DNA from: Trichosporon coremiiforme
Taxonomy: Eukaryota; Basidiomycota; Tremellomycetes; Trichosporonales; Trichosporonaceae
Length of the DNA stretch: 64,000 bases
NCBI GenBank assembly: GCA_039545355.1
Contig: BCJJ01000006.1
Location: 1,790,973-1,854,972, forward strand
Direction of reading: 5' to 3'
A program made the translations under genes and the position numbers. The notes below the pieces were generated by a model that saw only the letters and a list, made by a program, of their open reading frames with translations, had not been told where the DNA came from and did no database searches. Position 1 is the stretch's first letter; every line of letters starts with the position of its first letter. Below are positions 1 through 11,100 of this stretch, piece after piece.

Positions 1-1132
1 GCGCCTCCGGCCATGTGCTCTGCGTCGCGAGCTAGGCGGTGTTCGTTCTGAAGCTGACATCAGCCGCGGCATTCTCTGGTTTGGTGACGCCGGTGCCTCC
101 GCCCTTCGCTCTGGAGCCGGTGCGTTCGTGAAGCGTACCCTTCCCCGCCCCGAGCCGATGCACCTGTCCGACACGACGCGCAAGAACCTCGACCGCACCT
201 ACCGCACCACCGCAGGTGCTTCGCGCGTGACCCGCTCGACGCTGAACAGCGTGCACAACGTCATCGCCCACCTCGTCTCCAAGAAGGATGCCAAGGATGC
301 CGGCGTCCCCGCCGAGTCGACCAGCCAGAGGCTCCGTACCGAGGCTGGATCCGCCTACAACACGCTCATGGATGTCGGCGGTCCGGCGCTCAACAAGCTC
401 AAAGCTAAGGCTGGCTACGGCTCGAGCAGCGGATACTCTTCGCCGAGTGGCAAGCCGCCTCTCCCCACCAGTGAGAAGCCTCCTCTTCCTACGAGTGAGA
501 AGCCGCCCCTTCCTCCTCGTGCGGGGGAGGAGCCTCCTGCCTACGGCGCGGCTGGTGCCTCCACCGCCGGTGCCTACGCCTACGACCGCAAGGACGGCGC
601 GGGCACTCCCGGCGCCTATGGCCAGCAGCAGGCGTTCGTCCAGACCTCGGAGCCGGGTAGCGGCACCTCGACCCCGTCGGGCAAGAAGCGTCCTCTCCTG
701 AACCGTTCTCTGCTCGCCGTCGACTCTGTGCTCTCCTCGCTCGAGGCAGCCACGAACCAGCTCATCTCGTCGGGTACCACCGCCGCGTCCCAGATGGCGT
801 CGCACAGGTACGGCAACGAGGCGGGCGAGGCCGTCGCCCAGGTCGGCGGCTCGGCGCGCAACGCCGTCCTCGTCTACGTCGACGTGCGCGGTATGGGACG
901 CCGCGCGATCCTCAAGTCCACCGCGAAGGGATACGTCAAGGCCCGCCTTCGCAGCGGAGAGAAGGTCGAGCTGCAGGGTCCTGGCCAGAACCAGCAGAGC
1001 CAGGCGCAGGTCGGACAGCAGCAGGCGATCGGCGGCGCGGGTCCCAGCCAGGGACAGGGCGAGGGCGGCAACGGGCTCTACGGACACGGGAAGCAGGACA
1101 TTGTCGTCGACGTGCCGCAGATGAGGAAGTGA
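1..1132 (+). CDS. Senescence/spartin-domain protein, 3' part (5' end outside window)
   Basis: The reading frame is already open at the window edge and runs to a TGA after a ...PQMRK tail. A probable 49-nt intron (15-63) ends in CTGACATCAG; joining bases 1-14 to 64 gives APPAI-RGILWFGDAGA, in frame with the rest. The alternative of no intron keeps the frame open but has no ATG. Residues after the join look like the fungal senescence domain (PF06911-type, related to plant ERD7 and animal spartin): a Gly/Ala-rich amphipathic helical stretch, then VTRSTLNSVHNVIAHLV, a long low-complexity linker (bases about 420-690) and a second helical half ending in GYVKARLRSGEKVEL. The linker has three PPLP repeats, the last being KPPLPPR. 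Family members associate with lipid droplets or membranes; the role here is inferred from family only. The true N terminus cannot be seen. Confidence 0.72.
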   Translation, partial: RLRPCALRRELGGVRSEADISRGILWFGDAGASALRSGAGAFVKRTLPRPEPMHLSDTTRKNLDRTYRTTAGASRVTRSTLNSVHNVIAHLVSKKDAKDAGVPAESTSQRLRTEAGSAYNTLMDVGGPALNKLKAKAGYGSSSGYSSPSGKPPLPTSEKPPLPTSEKPPLPPRAGEEPPAYGAAGASTAGAYAYDRKDGAGTPGAYGQQQAFVQTSEPGSGTSTPSGKKRPLLNRSLLAVDSVLSSLEAATNQLISSGTTAASQMASHRYGNEAGEAVAQVGGSARNAVLVYVDVRGMGRRAILKSTAKGYVKARLRSGEKVELQGPGQNQQSQAQVGQQQAIGGAGPSQGQGEGGNGLYGHGKQDIVVDVPQMRK

Positions 1133-4100
1133 GCAAAGTCAGCGTGATCTGCAGAACGTAAGCGGACAAGTAAGCTTCATTGTGCCTCGGCACCTGTAGA
1201 TCGGGAGAGGGAAAAGAGGCGACGGTGTGAATGAGGGAGATATTGTAGAAACGAAAGTGCCACGTTCGGAGGAGGTACAGCCGAGCCAGCGCCGTCCGGG
1301 ATCGGCGGCGCCGGGGGCGAGGACGACATACCCACGATCCTTAGACATGCAGACGATATCCCATGATGCGTGAGGCTAGCACAATGGAGTGGAGCAGGTG
1401 GCGTGCCGGCGGTATGCCGGTGGCCGGCCGGGCGACCATGAGAAAAGGGGAGCGGGGTGGGAGTCGGCAGTCATGCGAGGCAGCACAGAGGCGAAGGGCG
1501 AGGAGGTGAGGAGGCGAGCAATGAGCGAAGGTGCAAACCGCCGAGACCGCGCAACGCGGGTGCGGGGGCGGAAGTGAAGGCACTGGAGTGCGCGGGTGCG
1601 AGGCTGGGGGAGCCGAGTTTGAGGAGAGCAAGTGAGGAAGGGAGGGCGCAAGGGCGCAATGGGGCGTGGGAGGAGAATGAAATCGCCACAAGGAGTCAGC
1701 TGCGGAATGCTGGGGTTTGTTGCGGAATGCGCGTGTGAGGGTCAGCTGGTCTGCCTGCTGGTCTGCCTGCTCTGCCTGCTCTGCATGCTCTGGGGGTGGC
1801 GGACAAAGGGCGGGGAATGCGGACTGCGCACCGTGCGTACGAGGCGGAGGAGGGGTGAGGCTTACATCCTTGGCATTCCTGTTCTCCGTTGGCAACGGAG
1901 ACGGTGTGACGGGTCGAGTGGCGAAGCAGGGGAGAAAGCGTGCGAGGCGGTCAACGCCGACAACCTCGAAGAGTTCTGCCGGGCCCCTCAAGCCAGGGTA
2001 TGTCCCCAAGCCGTGGCATGCATGCACGCATTGCGCCACCCTGTGGGATCGTGACCGGCATCGCGCTTGCGACGTACTAAGTTGCGACGGGTCTCTCCGA
2101 TCCCATGAACATGCCCTGGTGGGAGTGTGAGAGGATGGAGGGCGGGGTATGTCCTGCTATTGATAGACCTCGAGACGTCACACGCGTGCCGTTCGTGCCG
2201 CTTGGGTGGTGTTCGAAGGTGTCGTTGGCCCAGTCACGAACGGCAGCACGCGACGCGTTTCGGGTAAATTTACTGATACGTGAGCCTGGGTAAACGTCCG
2301 TGGGTCCCAAGACAGTAGGTGCTCCAGGATGTCAATGTTAGCAGGCGTGCTGAGGGAACCGGCGCGGGGTTGGCATGCACCCATGACTGCCATTGTTCAC
2401 GCGGTCGCATTGCCACCAAAGAGCAAATGCAAGGTATTCCTGGCCAGACGATGCGCAGCATTACAAGCTACCCAACAGAGGGTCGGAAAATACTCGTGCT
2501 CATGCTCGGGACGTAACACTCAGTGCGACAATTTAGACAAAATTCAATTAATACACGGATGCGCAACAACTTTCTGACAGAGTTCAAAAGAGCGATGCAA
2601 GCAAGGCAATCGGATCGTAACAAGTGACGTCCTCGAGACCCCTTCCCCGGTGTGCTTTGAGATGTGCAAGTGAGCTGGCCCCTCGGTCGATCTTGATCGG
2701 AAACGGGGCAAGCGAACAAGCAATCCCGAGATAGCTGGTATACCTGGTGGGAAACGCGAACTCAGAGTGGCAACTGTGCAGTCTATTGATGGAACGTCGC
2801 AGGGCCCAATCACGCGGAACGTGGAACGTGAAGGATATTATGTGCTAATGGACGGGCCGTAGGACGCGCACTTGGAGCGCGCTGTGCCAAAGGAGTCTGG
2901 CACCGCGTGTGGCACCGATGTCCAAGCTTTCTGAAGTCGCGGCGACGAGAAGGCGCTATTACAAGTTGCGGTGGGACGAATGGAATGTGTCGATGTATCA
3001 GCGAGATAGACGTTGGCGCGATCAACGGGAGAGTGACAAGGAAATACATGGGGACCGAAGCTGGGGTCAATGGCCGTTGACCCGAGTAGTGGAAGCGCGG
3101 CAGGAGTCATAGTTTCGACACGAAAAGGGGCGCGGGGCCGATTCTCGCATGGCTACCGAGGGACCTGCAAAAACATGATAGAAAAAAAAACAGGTTTTCA
3201 TCATACGGTCCATACTCTCGTTTGCACTCGCATTTGCAGGTGAGGGGTTAAGGCGAGTTTTTTGCGATGGACACGGCAAAAGTGGAAACCGATGCCCGCC
3301 TCGTTATGCGGCATCAATGAAGGCCCCCGGAATGATCTGTAAACTGAGATTAGTACTTCCGCCGGTGCCACAACCGCACACACTCCCAGGTGTGCGCCGA
3401 GGGGTAGCGGACGTGACGTGGGACGGCACGCCCCGAGTGTCAGGCAGCCGTTCCTAGAGAGGGCATGAAATCGCGGCCCACTACAAGGAATTGGTCTAAT
3501 TAGTGCCCTCCGCGACGGGGTTGGCGGAGTCAGCGGTGTCGGTGCTGCGCACCGAGGCCCTGGCCTTCTCTTCCGTGGAACTGTCTCACCGCTCCGGTCC
3601 GAGCAGGACCCCCGGAGGGCGTGGGACGGAGTGTGGCACTGATGATACTGGCATCGTCGTCGGGGCAGTTTCGCAAGTTGCATTCCGCACTTTAGCTTCT
3701 CCCCTTGTTCCTTCCCGCTAATCCAAGAACACTCATGGGCATGCTTGGTCGAGGAGCCTGTGAGGTTCAGTTGAGACGGCTTCGGACACAGAGACACGGC
3801 GTAAGCTCCAGTCGGCCCTGTTCTACAAATGCTGCCGCCGCTTTCCGTCCCTCTCGTTCGTTCACCTCCGGCCGCCCTCCTCCGCAGTTTCGTCAGTGTT
3901 GGCGGTGAAGCGGAAGGCACCCAGATCTTACTTCTGGAATGCCGCCCCGGCTGCGGACCGTGGCGGGGCGAGACTCGCCAGCACAGCTCCGCTCCAGCCC
4001 GTCAATATTCCGTATCTGCTGCTCGAAAGTTATTTGCTCTGGGTGGGTTCTGGAATAACTGTTGCTAACTTGCGTGCTGCAATGCTGCAACTGCGCCCCG

Positions 4101-6760
4101 CTATCGGCGCTTGAGCTCGGTGTGCCTCAGAAGAGAGCGGTCCCATCGGAGCAGTCGTAAGTGCCTGACGTCATACCCTGCGTGTGTGCCGCATACCGCG
4201 ATCTCCCTGCCACCCTGCGTTGAATGGGTAGAGGGGGAAGCAGCTGCTTTGCTGCCAGCTGAGCAGTCTGTTATACGAGCAGTGACACACCGACACCGAT
4301 GCATGCACCGAGCTCCGTCGTGCGGGCTGTTTGTGCACGTGTCGAGCTGCCCGCACGCCGCACCTCTTGACATCTTGACTCCGTAGGCAAACTCCGCGGT
4401 CATTGTAATTCCAGTGTCTGCCTGCCTCGTGCTTATTCGGGAACAGGGTTGCCAGGAAAATGAAGTTTGCGTGCTTTTCATTAATTAGTCAACCGTCTGG
4501 CTGCCGTTCAGTTACATTGGATATTAATGAGGACGTGCCGCTGGTGCGTTGGGCTCGCGGCTTGTTCGGTTCGGCGCCATGTGTCATGCTCTTCTCATAT
4601 CCTCTCGCGCGGAGAGGCCGAGGACGCCGATACGAAGTCTTTAGGTTACCGCGTCCGCTCAGGGCTTATCCCGGGATGGGTTCGGCGGTAGTCACCGGCC
4701 CCACTCTGTGCCGTACTATGTATATATATGCTCCACCACAGTGCATACTCTGCGATAGGCGGGATTTTACCCTTGGTGCGGGTGCGGACGTGCGGGCGCA
4801 CATGCAGACACGTGTACAAGTTCTGATACTCACCGACGAGTCCGCTCCAGAAGTGCATCGTTTCAAGCCGGAAAGGAGGCACGCAAAGGTACGAGCAGCT
4901 GTTCGGTCGCTCCACTGGCCGATATCCCAAATAGACACACACGCACGAACTCCCCCACGATCGGCGATGCGGAGAAGAGCTATGACGGGGAAGCGTCGGG
5001 CAAGACGGGGGGACGTTCTTGATCTCCTGAGGTTCGGGCCAGGCTCGGTCGTGCACGCCTGCAGGGCTTTGCTTTGCAGATTACACGGAATGCCTCACTA
5101 TGTGTGAGGATTGTTTTCGAATGCGCAGCAAGCTCATCCGAGTGCACGACCCAAAGCAAACACAAGCTGCACGACCGGAACACTGTTCGGGAACCCGGCA
5201 TGCCGACCATATCACGGCACCTGCCCCAGCTGAGAGGGACAGGCACGACAGCCTGGATGTAGGCGTGATTTAACGTTGCAATGACTTGCATCATGAATCT
5301 ACGACGAGATGAGCATAAAGTTGTGGGTTGAGTTGCATCACAGAAACAGCACGGTATGCGGCGCACGAGCGTGCCTGAAACGTCACAGAGGTGATGGGCC
5401 GGTCTCTAGGCTCGATTCCATCGATCATCGCCGTCCAGCCCCGTCGCCGCGCGGAGGAAGCCGTCCCCACCCGACAACATCGATGTCAGGCAGCGGCGTT
5501 CGGGCTGACATTTGCAGCCCCACTCCATCTTCGGGGCCAGACTCTGACCTCCGCAGTCGTCCCGCCCATCCCAGGTCCGGTGTGAGACCGTCCCGGTGCC
5601 GACAACCCGTCGCACTGGTCGATGCCTTCCTCCCAGCTTGCATGTCGTCGGCGCTGGCCGTCGCCCGTGCGCAGTGGGTGTCACCGTGTCAACCTCCCGA
5701 CTCATGCACTGTTAGCGCCTCGGCGATAGCTTGCACCTCGGCTGCACGTTGGGCTCACCATCGTTGAGCCCTGCTTTGCGGCGCATACGCTGCACGACCC
5801 CTGCCACGCTTCGATCGTACCACTCTGTGGTCATTATCTCTGACATTTCCACTAGTCTTCCATCTCTCGGAGCAGGCCGAGCAGGGGGCCACCACGCATG
5901 GAAGTAACCAGCCCCTTTCTACGGTGCATACGGCGCCAAGGGGAGCTCCAAGCGGTTATTACATCAGCCACAGTGAGAAAACAATAGACGCTGAATACCG
6001 CCACCGCCACAGTACGCCGGGCGCCGCCGCACTCTGAGCACTGACTGAGGTCACTGGGGGAACCATTGGCGAGTTGCCAGATCTGGCGGCGGTGCGATGA
6101 TCCAGCGACATGGCTTGCATGCCTTGGGCATCGGGCCAGGCTCGCCAATCCGCTCTTCGCGCAAAGGCGTGAGGCCCTAGCGCAGACCGCCTTTCCTCCA
6201 GCCAATTCCAAGCTCCCAGCTCCCAGCTCTCACACCTCACACCTCACAGGCTCACAGGTCATATAGCTCACCGTTCATGCACCACATACCACACCTTTCG
6301 GCCAGAAGCCTAAACGGCCTGCCGGACTTGACGGCGTGCGCCTGGGGCTTCAGCCAAGGTTCAGGTCCAGTTCAGCATCCGAGCGAATCTGGGTTTAACT
6401 GACTGGGCTGCTCGTGGTGGCAGCCAGTAGCATGCGAGGCGCCGTTCGCTGTATGAAACACAATTAGAGAGCCTCGGGGCGCAGATTAAGTCACGATTAG
6501 GGCAGGGCCAGCAGGGTTATAGAATAGCATGGCTGGCTGGCTGCCAATTACCAAGCTCTTGCTTGGTCCGAGGGTTGGGTCGATGGTCTGGAGACCATTG
6601 GTGCAAGTATCATTGCATCAAGCGCAGAAGCGCAGAGGCAGACGGCCGGCTCCCCCCGCTGCATCCCAAGTTGCCGACCCTGAGAGTCAGGGGCACATGC
6701 GTTCCTGTTTGGCTACTCTGGCCCTGAGTACCTGAGTCCCTGCCCGACGCAGAAAACCTG
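1133..6760. other. Gene-poor intergenic region
   Basis: No ORF here has the codon texture, splice signals or recognisable domains of the neighbouring genes. The longest frames (3201-3920 minus, 4460-5107 plus, 1341-2039 minus) are low-complexity translations without family resemblance. The first few hundred bases are presumably 3' UTR of the senescence-domain gene. A short tandem repeat lies at 1745-1791. I see no tRNA, transposon end or long terminal repeat. A non-coding transcript or distal promoter elements are possible but not shown. Confidence 0.55.
1745..1791. repeat. CTGGTCTGC-type tandem repeat
   Basis: Two adjacent copies of the 12-mer CTGGTCTGCCTG are followed by three shorter CTCTGC(C/A)TG-like units. 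The whole tract is about 47 bases, in non-coding DNA. No function is suggested. Confidence 0.7.
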
Positions 6761-8133
6761 AGCTTTGCCGGCCGCTGCGCTATCAGCTGTCTGTCGTCAC
6801 TACTCCATACTCCAAGATAGAGCGGCACCCACAAGCCAGATTCCAGATCCTGCGTTTTCCCCCCTGCGGTGCTGCGCGCGATTCCGCACTGCAGACGACC
6901 GCTTGCTTTGCTACCTGCTGCGAGCCTCTTCTTGGCCCCCCGACGTCTCTGCCCAACGCTCTGCTTTCCGCTGCGTGTGCGTCGCGCTTACGCTTGCGCA
7001 ATTGCTACGTCTCAACTACCCACTCACTCCTCACACGCGCACCGTACCTAGTTGCACATCGTCGTCCATCGCTGCCTGCCCGCACCTTCTATCCACATTC
7101 CTGGCGACCCCGCCTCAGCCGCACCCCAACGCTGCGCGCTTTTATCGGCAGTCCATCCCCTACTCACCACTACGCCCCGGTAGCCTCTGCGACGTCGCTG
7201 CACATTGTGTCTGACACACTGCACGTCCCATCAGCCCCCTCCCACCTGGCCACTCAGTTACTCAGCCGAACACGTCCAGTACGGCCCCGACTCCACCAAA
7301 CAACTGTGCAGCCAACGCCTCCTCTCCTCTTTCTCACTTCACACCATACTCTTACTTCATCGAAACTGTGCACTTGCAGCTCACCGCTCCGCCTACACCT
7401 ACCGCTACTGCACCACCACCGTCATTCAATCATACAACCAGCACCTCGCTCCACTGCTCGCTCATCTTCCTTTCTTCGGCACGCACACACCCTAACGCCA
7501 ACTCCATCATTACCCTTGCTTACCACCCCAACGGCACCCAACGGCACCCAATCTAATCCCGACACCCGGACCGCCATCGCCGTGCCCTTCAGGCCCTCAC
7601 CTCGCTTAGAAACCCTGGCGAACGCCTCGGACTGGTGACTGTCAGCTGCGCGTTCCGCACGGCTGCACCACTTTCGCAAGCCTCGCTCGAGCACGTCTGC
7701 AGTAGACAACTTCCCAGATCAACCTACGACAACACGTCGGTTGGGCTCGACTTTCGACACATCGACCTCCGCCCGCCACCGCTGCAACGCCCGCCCGCTC
7801 AAGCGACAACTGTTGATCACCAGCACCACCCGTGTCGCATGACGCCTTCCTCTCGCAACTTGATCTGTCCGAGACTCTTCCTCCTTCCTCTCTGAGTACA
7901 AGGGACAGAGCACCATCGCCACTGCTCTGAAGTACCCGCCAGGTCTATGCGGGATACCGTGCCCTCGCCCACCGTGTTCGACTGCAGACGCTCTTCAACG
8001 TACCGCGACTCCTCGCCGTACAAATACTTTGGATCGCCTTGAGAGTTCAATGCCCAACACTGCCTAGTCATCTCCTCTGAATCGTACCCTTGGAAACAAA
8101 ACACCTGTCGTCATTCCCCGGCAGGACCACCGC
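6761..8133 (+). promoter_or_regulatory. CT-rich promoter/leader of the histidine kinase gene
   Basis: From about 6.8 kb up to the ATG at 8134 the plus strand becomes strongly pyrimidine-rich (long runs of CCT, CAC and TCC), which is typical of fungal core promoters and 5' leaders. A 214-codon open frame at 6994-7638 is a by-product of this composition: it is only Pro/Ser/Thr/His/Arg low complexity. The transcription start cannot be placed from sequence. The last 300 bases hold three small upstream ORFs. Confidence 0.5.
7839..8067 (+). promoter_or_regulatory. Three upstream ORFs before the histidine kinase
   Basis: Three complete ATG-to-stop frames precede the main start: 7839-7895 (18 codons plus TGA), 7947-8042 (31 codons plus TGA) and 8050-8067 (5 codons plus TAG). 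The last stop is 66 bases before the main ATG. None overlaps the main frame. If the transcript starts upstream of 7839, initiation at the kinase would require leaky scanning or re-initiation. Confidence 0.5.
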
Positions 8134-11100
8134 ATGACGACGGGCATGTCTGAGTCCTCGTCGTCGTCGGGTGTATTGAACACTCCGCCTAGTGGAGTCG
8201 ACTTTCTTCACCGGCTACGCACAGATCCAAAATCTCATCACATCACTATCGGCCCTGCCCCTGCACACTTCCATCCCCCGAAAGATCCTGCGCGTGTACC
8301 TTCGCAATCTCGGCGATCGTCGTCCCCGCAATCGACCCCCAAGTCCGAGGAGCTGACTCCCGAACTGGAGCTCGACGACCCGCGGGTCCTCTACGACGAT
8401 TCACCCGACCCGTTGCCAGAGCCCGCCCAGCGCGACGGGTCCCGCCCACTCTCTCCGACCGACGATGACGATCATGCCGTCGCGTTCCAGCCCAGGGACC
8501 ATTTCCTTGGCCCCAACGGCGGTGACTCATCGGCGTCGCCATACGACGCCCCCCTGCCGGCCTCGCCCAAAACAAAGGTCGTGCCCGTTTCACACGCTGC
8601 GCCCGATGCGCCGGCAGCCCGGCGCGTGCTTCCCCAGCGCCCCAATGGGGCGCCGAAGAGGACGCAATCAGACTTTGGTCAAGCGCGGGTGGTGGTCTCC
8701 GATGAGATCCCTCCGGCGGCCGACAGCGACCGCTCCCGGCGCAGCGCCGCTGACGGTCTCCCGCCGCAACTCAGCTTAGGCGGCAACGGCAAAGCGAACT
8801 GGCAGGGCTTCTGCGTCGCGTATGCGGCCGGAATGTGGAACCCGAACTACACACCGCAGCCCCCTCAAGGCCCGTCTGGCCGATTCAGCACGGACGACCT
8901 TAGACCTGCGCCACATTCCTGCTCCAGACCGCCAGCACGGTCAAATGACATTGACGAGAGATCGCCGACATCGACGAATGCGCCCCCCGTGCCCCTCGAC
9001 AAGCAATGGGCAGCGTTTCAGCAACAAGATTCTGCCGTCGCCGCATCATTGCCATCGGAGGGGTTTTATGGCCGCAACTCGGTGGCCAACCCGGCAAAGG
9101 TCGTCCTCTCTCTCCCTGATGTAGAACGCGAGCACGTGGATCCGTTCGAATCAAACCAACAACCCCCCCGCAAGCTTTCCGAGGGCCTGCCCCACACTGG
9201 CGCCATGCTTCCTTCCATGCAGGCCGAGGGTGGCATCCCGCGCAAGATTGAAGAAGAGAACGTCACCGACGACACCGTCATCGACACGTTCGTGCATATG
9301 ACATTGGGCCCGAGAGAAGAGCGCCCGACCGTTGCTGTGGCGGAAATGGACACCAGCGATGATGAGGAAGACGGACGTCCCGTCTTCGAGCCGACTGTGG
9401 ATCTGATGGAGGAGTTCCGCTCGATGCCTCAATATGCGCACTTCATCGAAGACTTCCCCGCAATCTCCCAACCGACCGAAATGGCCATTTTCTACCGGCG
9501 CTTCGGGTTCCTGCCCGCCCCCATGGGCCCGAGAGAGCTGGACCGCCGCAAGGCCCTGTACAACTTCAACATCCTGCACACTGCCAAGGACGCCAACTTT
9601 GATCGGATCACACACATCTGCAAGCTCATGTTCAACACCAAGATGGTTGTCATGTCGTTGCTCGATTCCGACACGTCCTGGTACAAGTCTACGTCTGGAT
9701 TGGAGTTGTCGCAGTCGGCCAGAGTTACGGGCTTCTGTTCGCATACTATCCTCGGCAACTCGGACGAGCCGATGGTGGTCCTCGATTCCTTGAAGGATTG
9801 GCGTTTCGCTCGCAACCCCCACGTCATCGCCGCGCCCAACATCCGCTTCTTCGCTGGTGCACCCCTGCGCACCTCGGACGGTCACAATCTGGGCGCTCTC
9901 TGTCTCATTGATGACAAGCCCTGGGACGACTTTCCGCCTCGCTCACGTCTTTTACTCAAGGAGCTGGCGATGGTCGTCATGCGTGAGCTTGAGCTCTGGA
10001 GAGACAAGGTGAGTCAACCGAGCCACTTTCCAGTTCGAACATAGCTAACATCAGCTCCAACTGCGGACGCGCGGCAAGATTCAGACCTCGATGGAGAAGT
10101 TTGCTCGAGACTGCCTGACCATTGACGAGAAGCTCAACACGTCTGCGTTAACGGCAGCCTCGCGCATGAACGAGGTGTACTCGCGCGCTGCCAAGCTCAT
10201 TAGCAAGACGCTCGACCTTGACGGCTGCAGCATTCTCGACATCAGTCAGTTTGAGCGCCTTCAGAGCACCGACGCCCACGGAAATCAGCGCACGGTGTAC
10301 CATGCGAACCCGTTCTCCGGTTCCAGTGCCTCTGGGTACGAGATGGCCGAGTCGTTTGGCCCCGTCACCGCATTCCCTATACTGGCATCAGCGGGCCCCG
10401 ATGAGCCGCGCACTCGACCCCTCACCGCTGAGGAGCACCAACGCATGTCCAAGTTCCTCGGGGAGAACCGCGACGGGCGTATCTATGAGAACATCGTGCC
10501 GACCTGGATCCGATACGTCTTCCCCTCGTCGCTCAAGTACGGCATGGTCGTGCCCCTGCTCGACATGGACCAGCAACCTTTCGCCTTGATCTGTGCTCAT
10601 ACGCATGACAAGGGGAAGCAGTTCCTGGAGGGATACGAGCTTCAGTTCCTGCGCGCCATCGGTGTCATCATCCTGTCGGCTGTCCTCCAGCGCCGCATGG
10701 CGCTCGCAAACCGTTCCAAGAGTGTCCTGATCTCCTCGGTCAGCCACGAGTTGCGCACACCGCTGCACGGTATCCTCGCTGCTGCCGAGCTCCTCACCGA
10801 CACGAAGCTGGACGCAAACCAGGAGGCGTTCCTGTCCACCGTCCGTACGTGTGGTCTGCAGCTGATCGACACGGTCAACCATGTTCTCGACTTCACCAAG
10901 CTCAGCGCCGACTCGAAGAATGGAACCAACTCGCGCCGGCAGATCCAGAAGCAGACGGTCAACCTTGCTGAGCTTCTTCACTCGACCGTCGAGAGCTGCT
11001 GGCTGGGTCAGCGTGCCCGGTTAATGCAAATGGGGGAAGCTGAATCCGACCTTGGATCGTACTACGCCCCCGTACCGATGGGTCTCGTCCCGCACGACCA

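Noticed and set aside
3201..3920. 239-codon minus-strand ORF in the gene-poor region
   Set aside because: Mixed composition with many Cys, His and Arg, no domain, no splice signals and no supporting neighbour; looks like chance.
4460..5107. 215-codon plus-strand ORF
   Set aside because: No family resemblance, uneven composition and no neighbouring exons.
6994..7638. 214-codon plus-strand ORF before the histidine kinase
   Set aside because: Only Pro/Ser/Thr/His/Arg low complexity, caused by the CT-rich leader.
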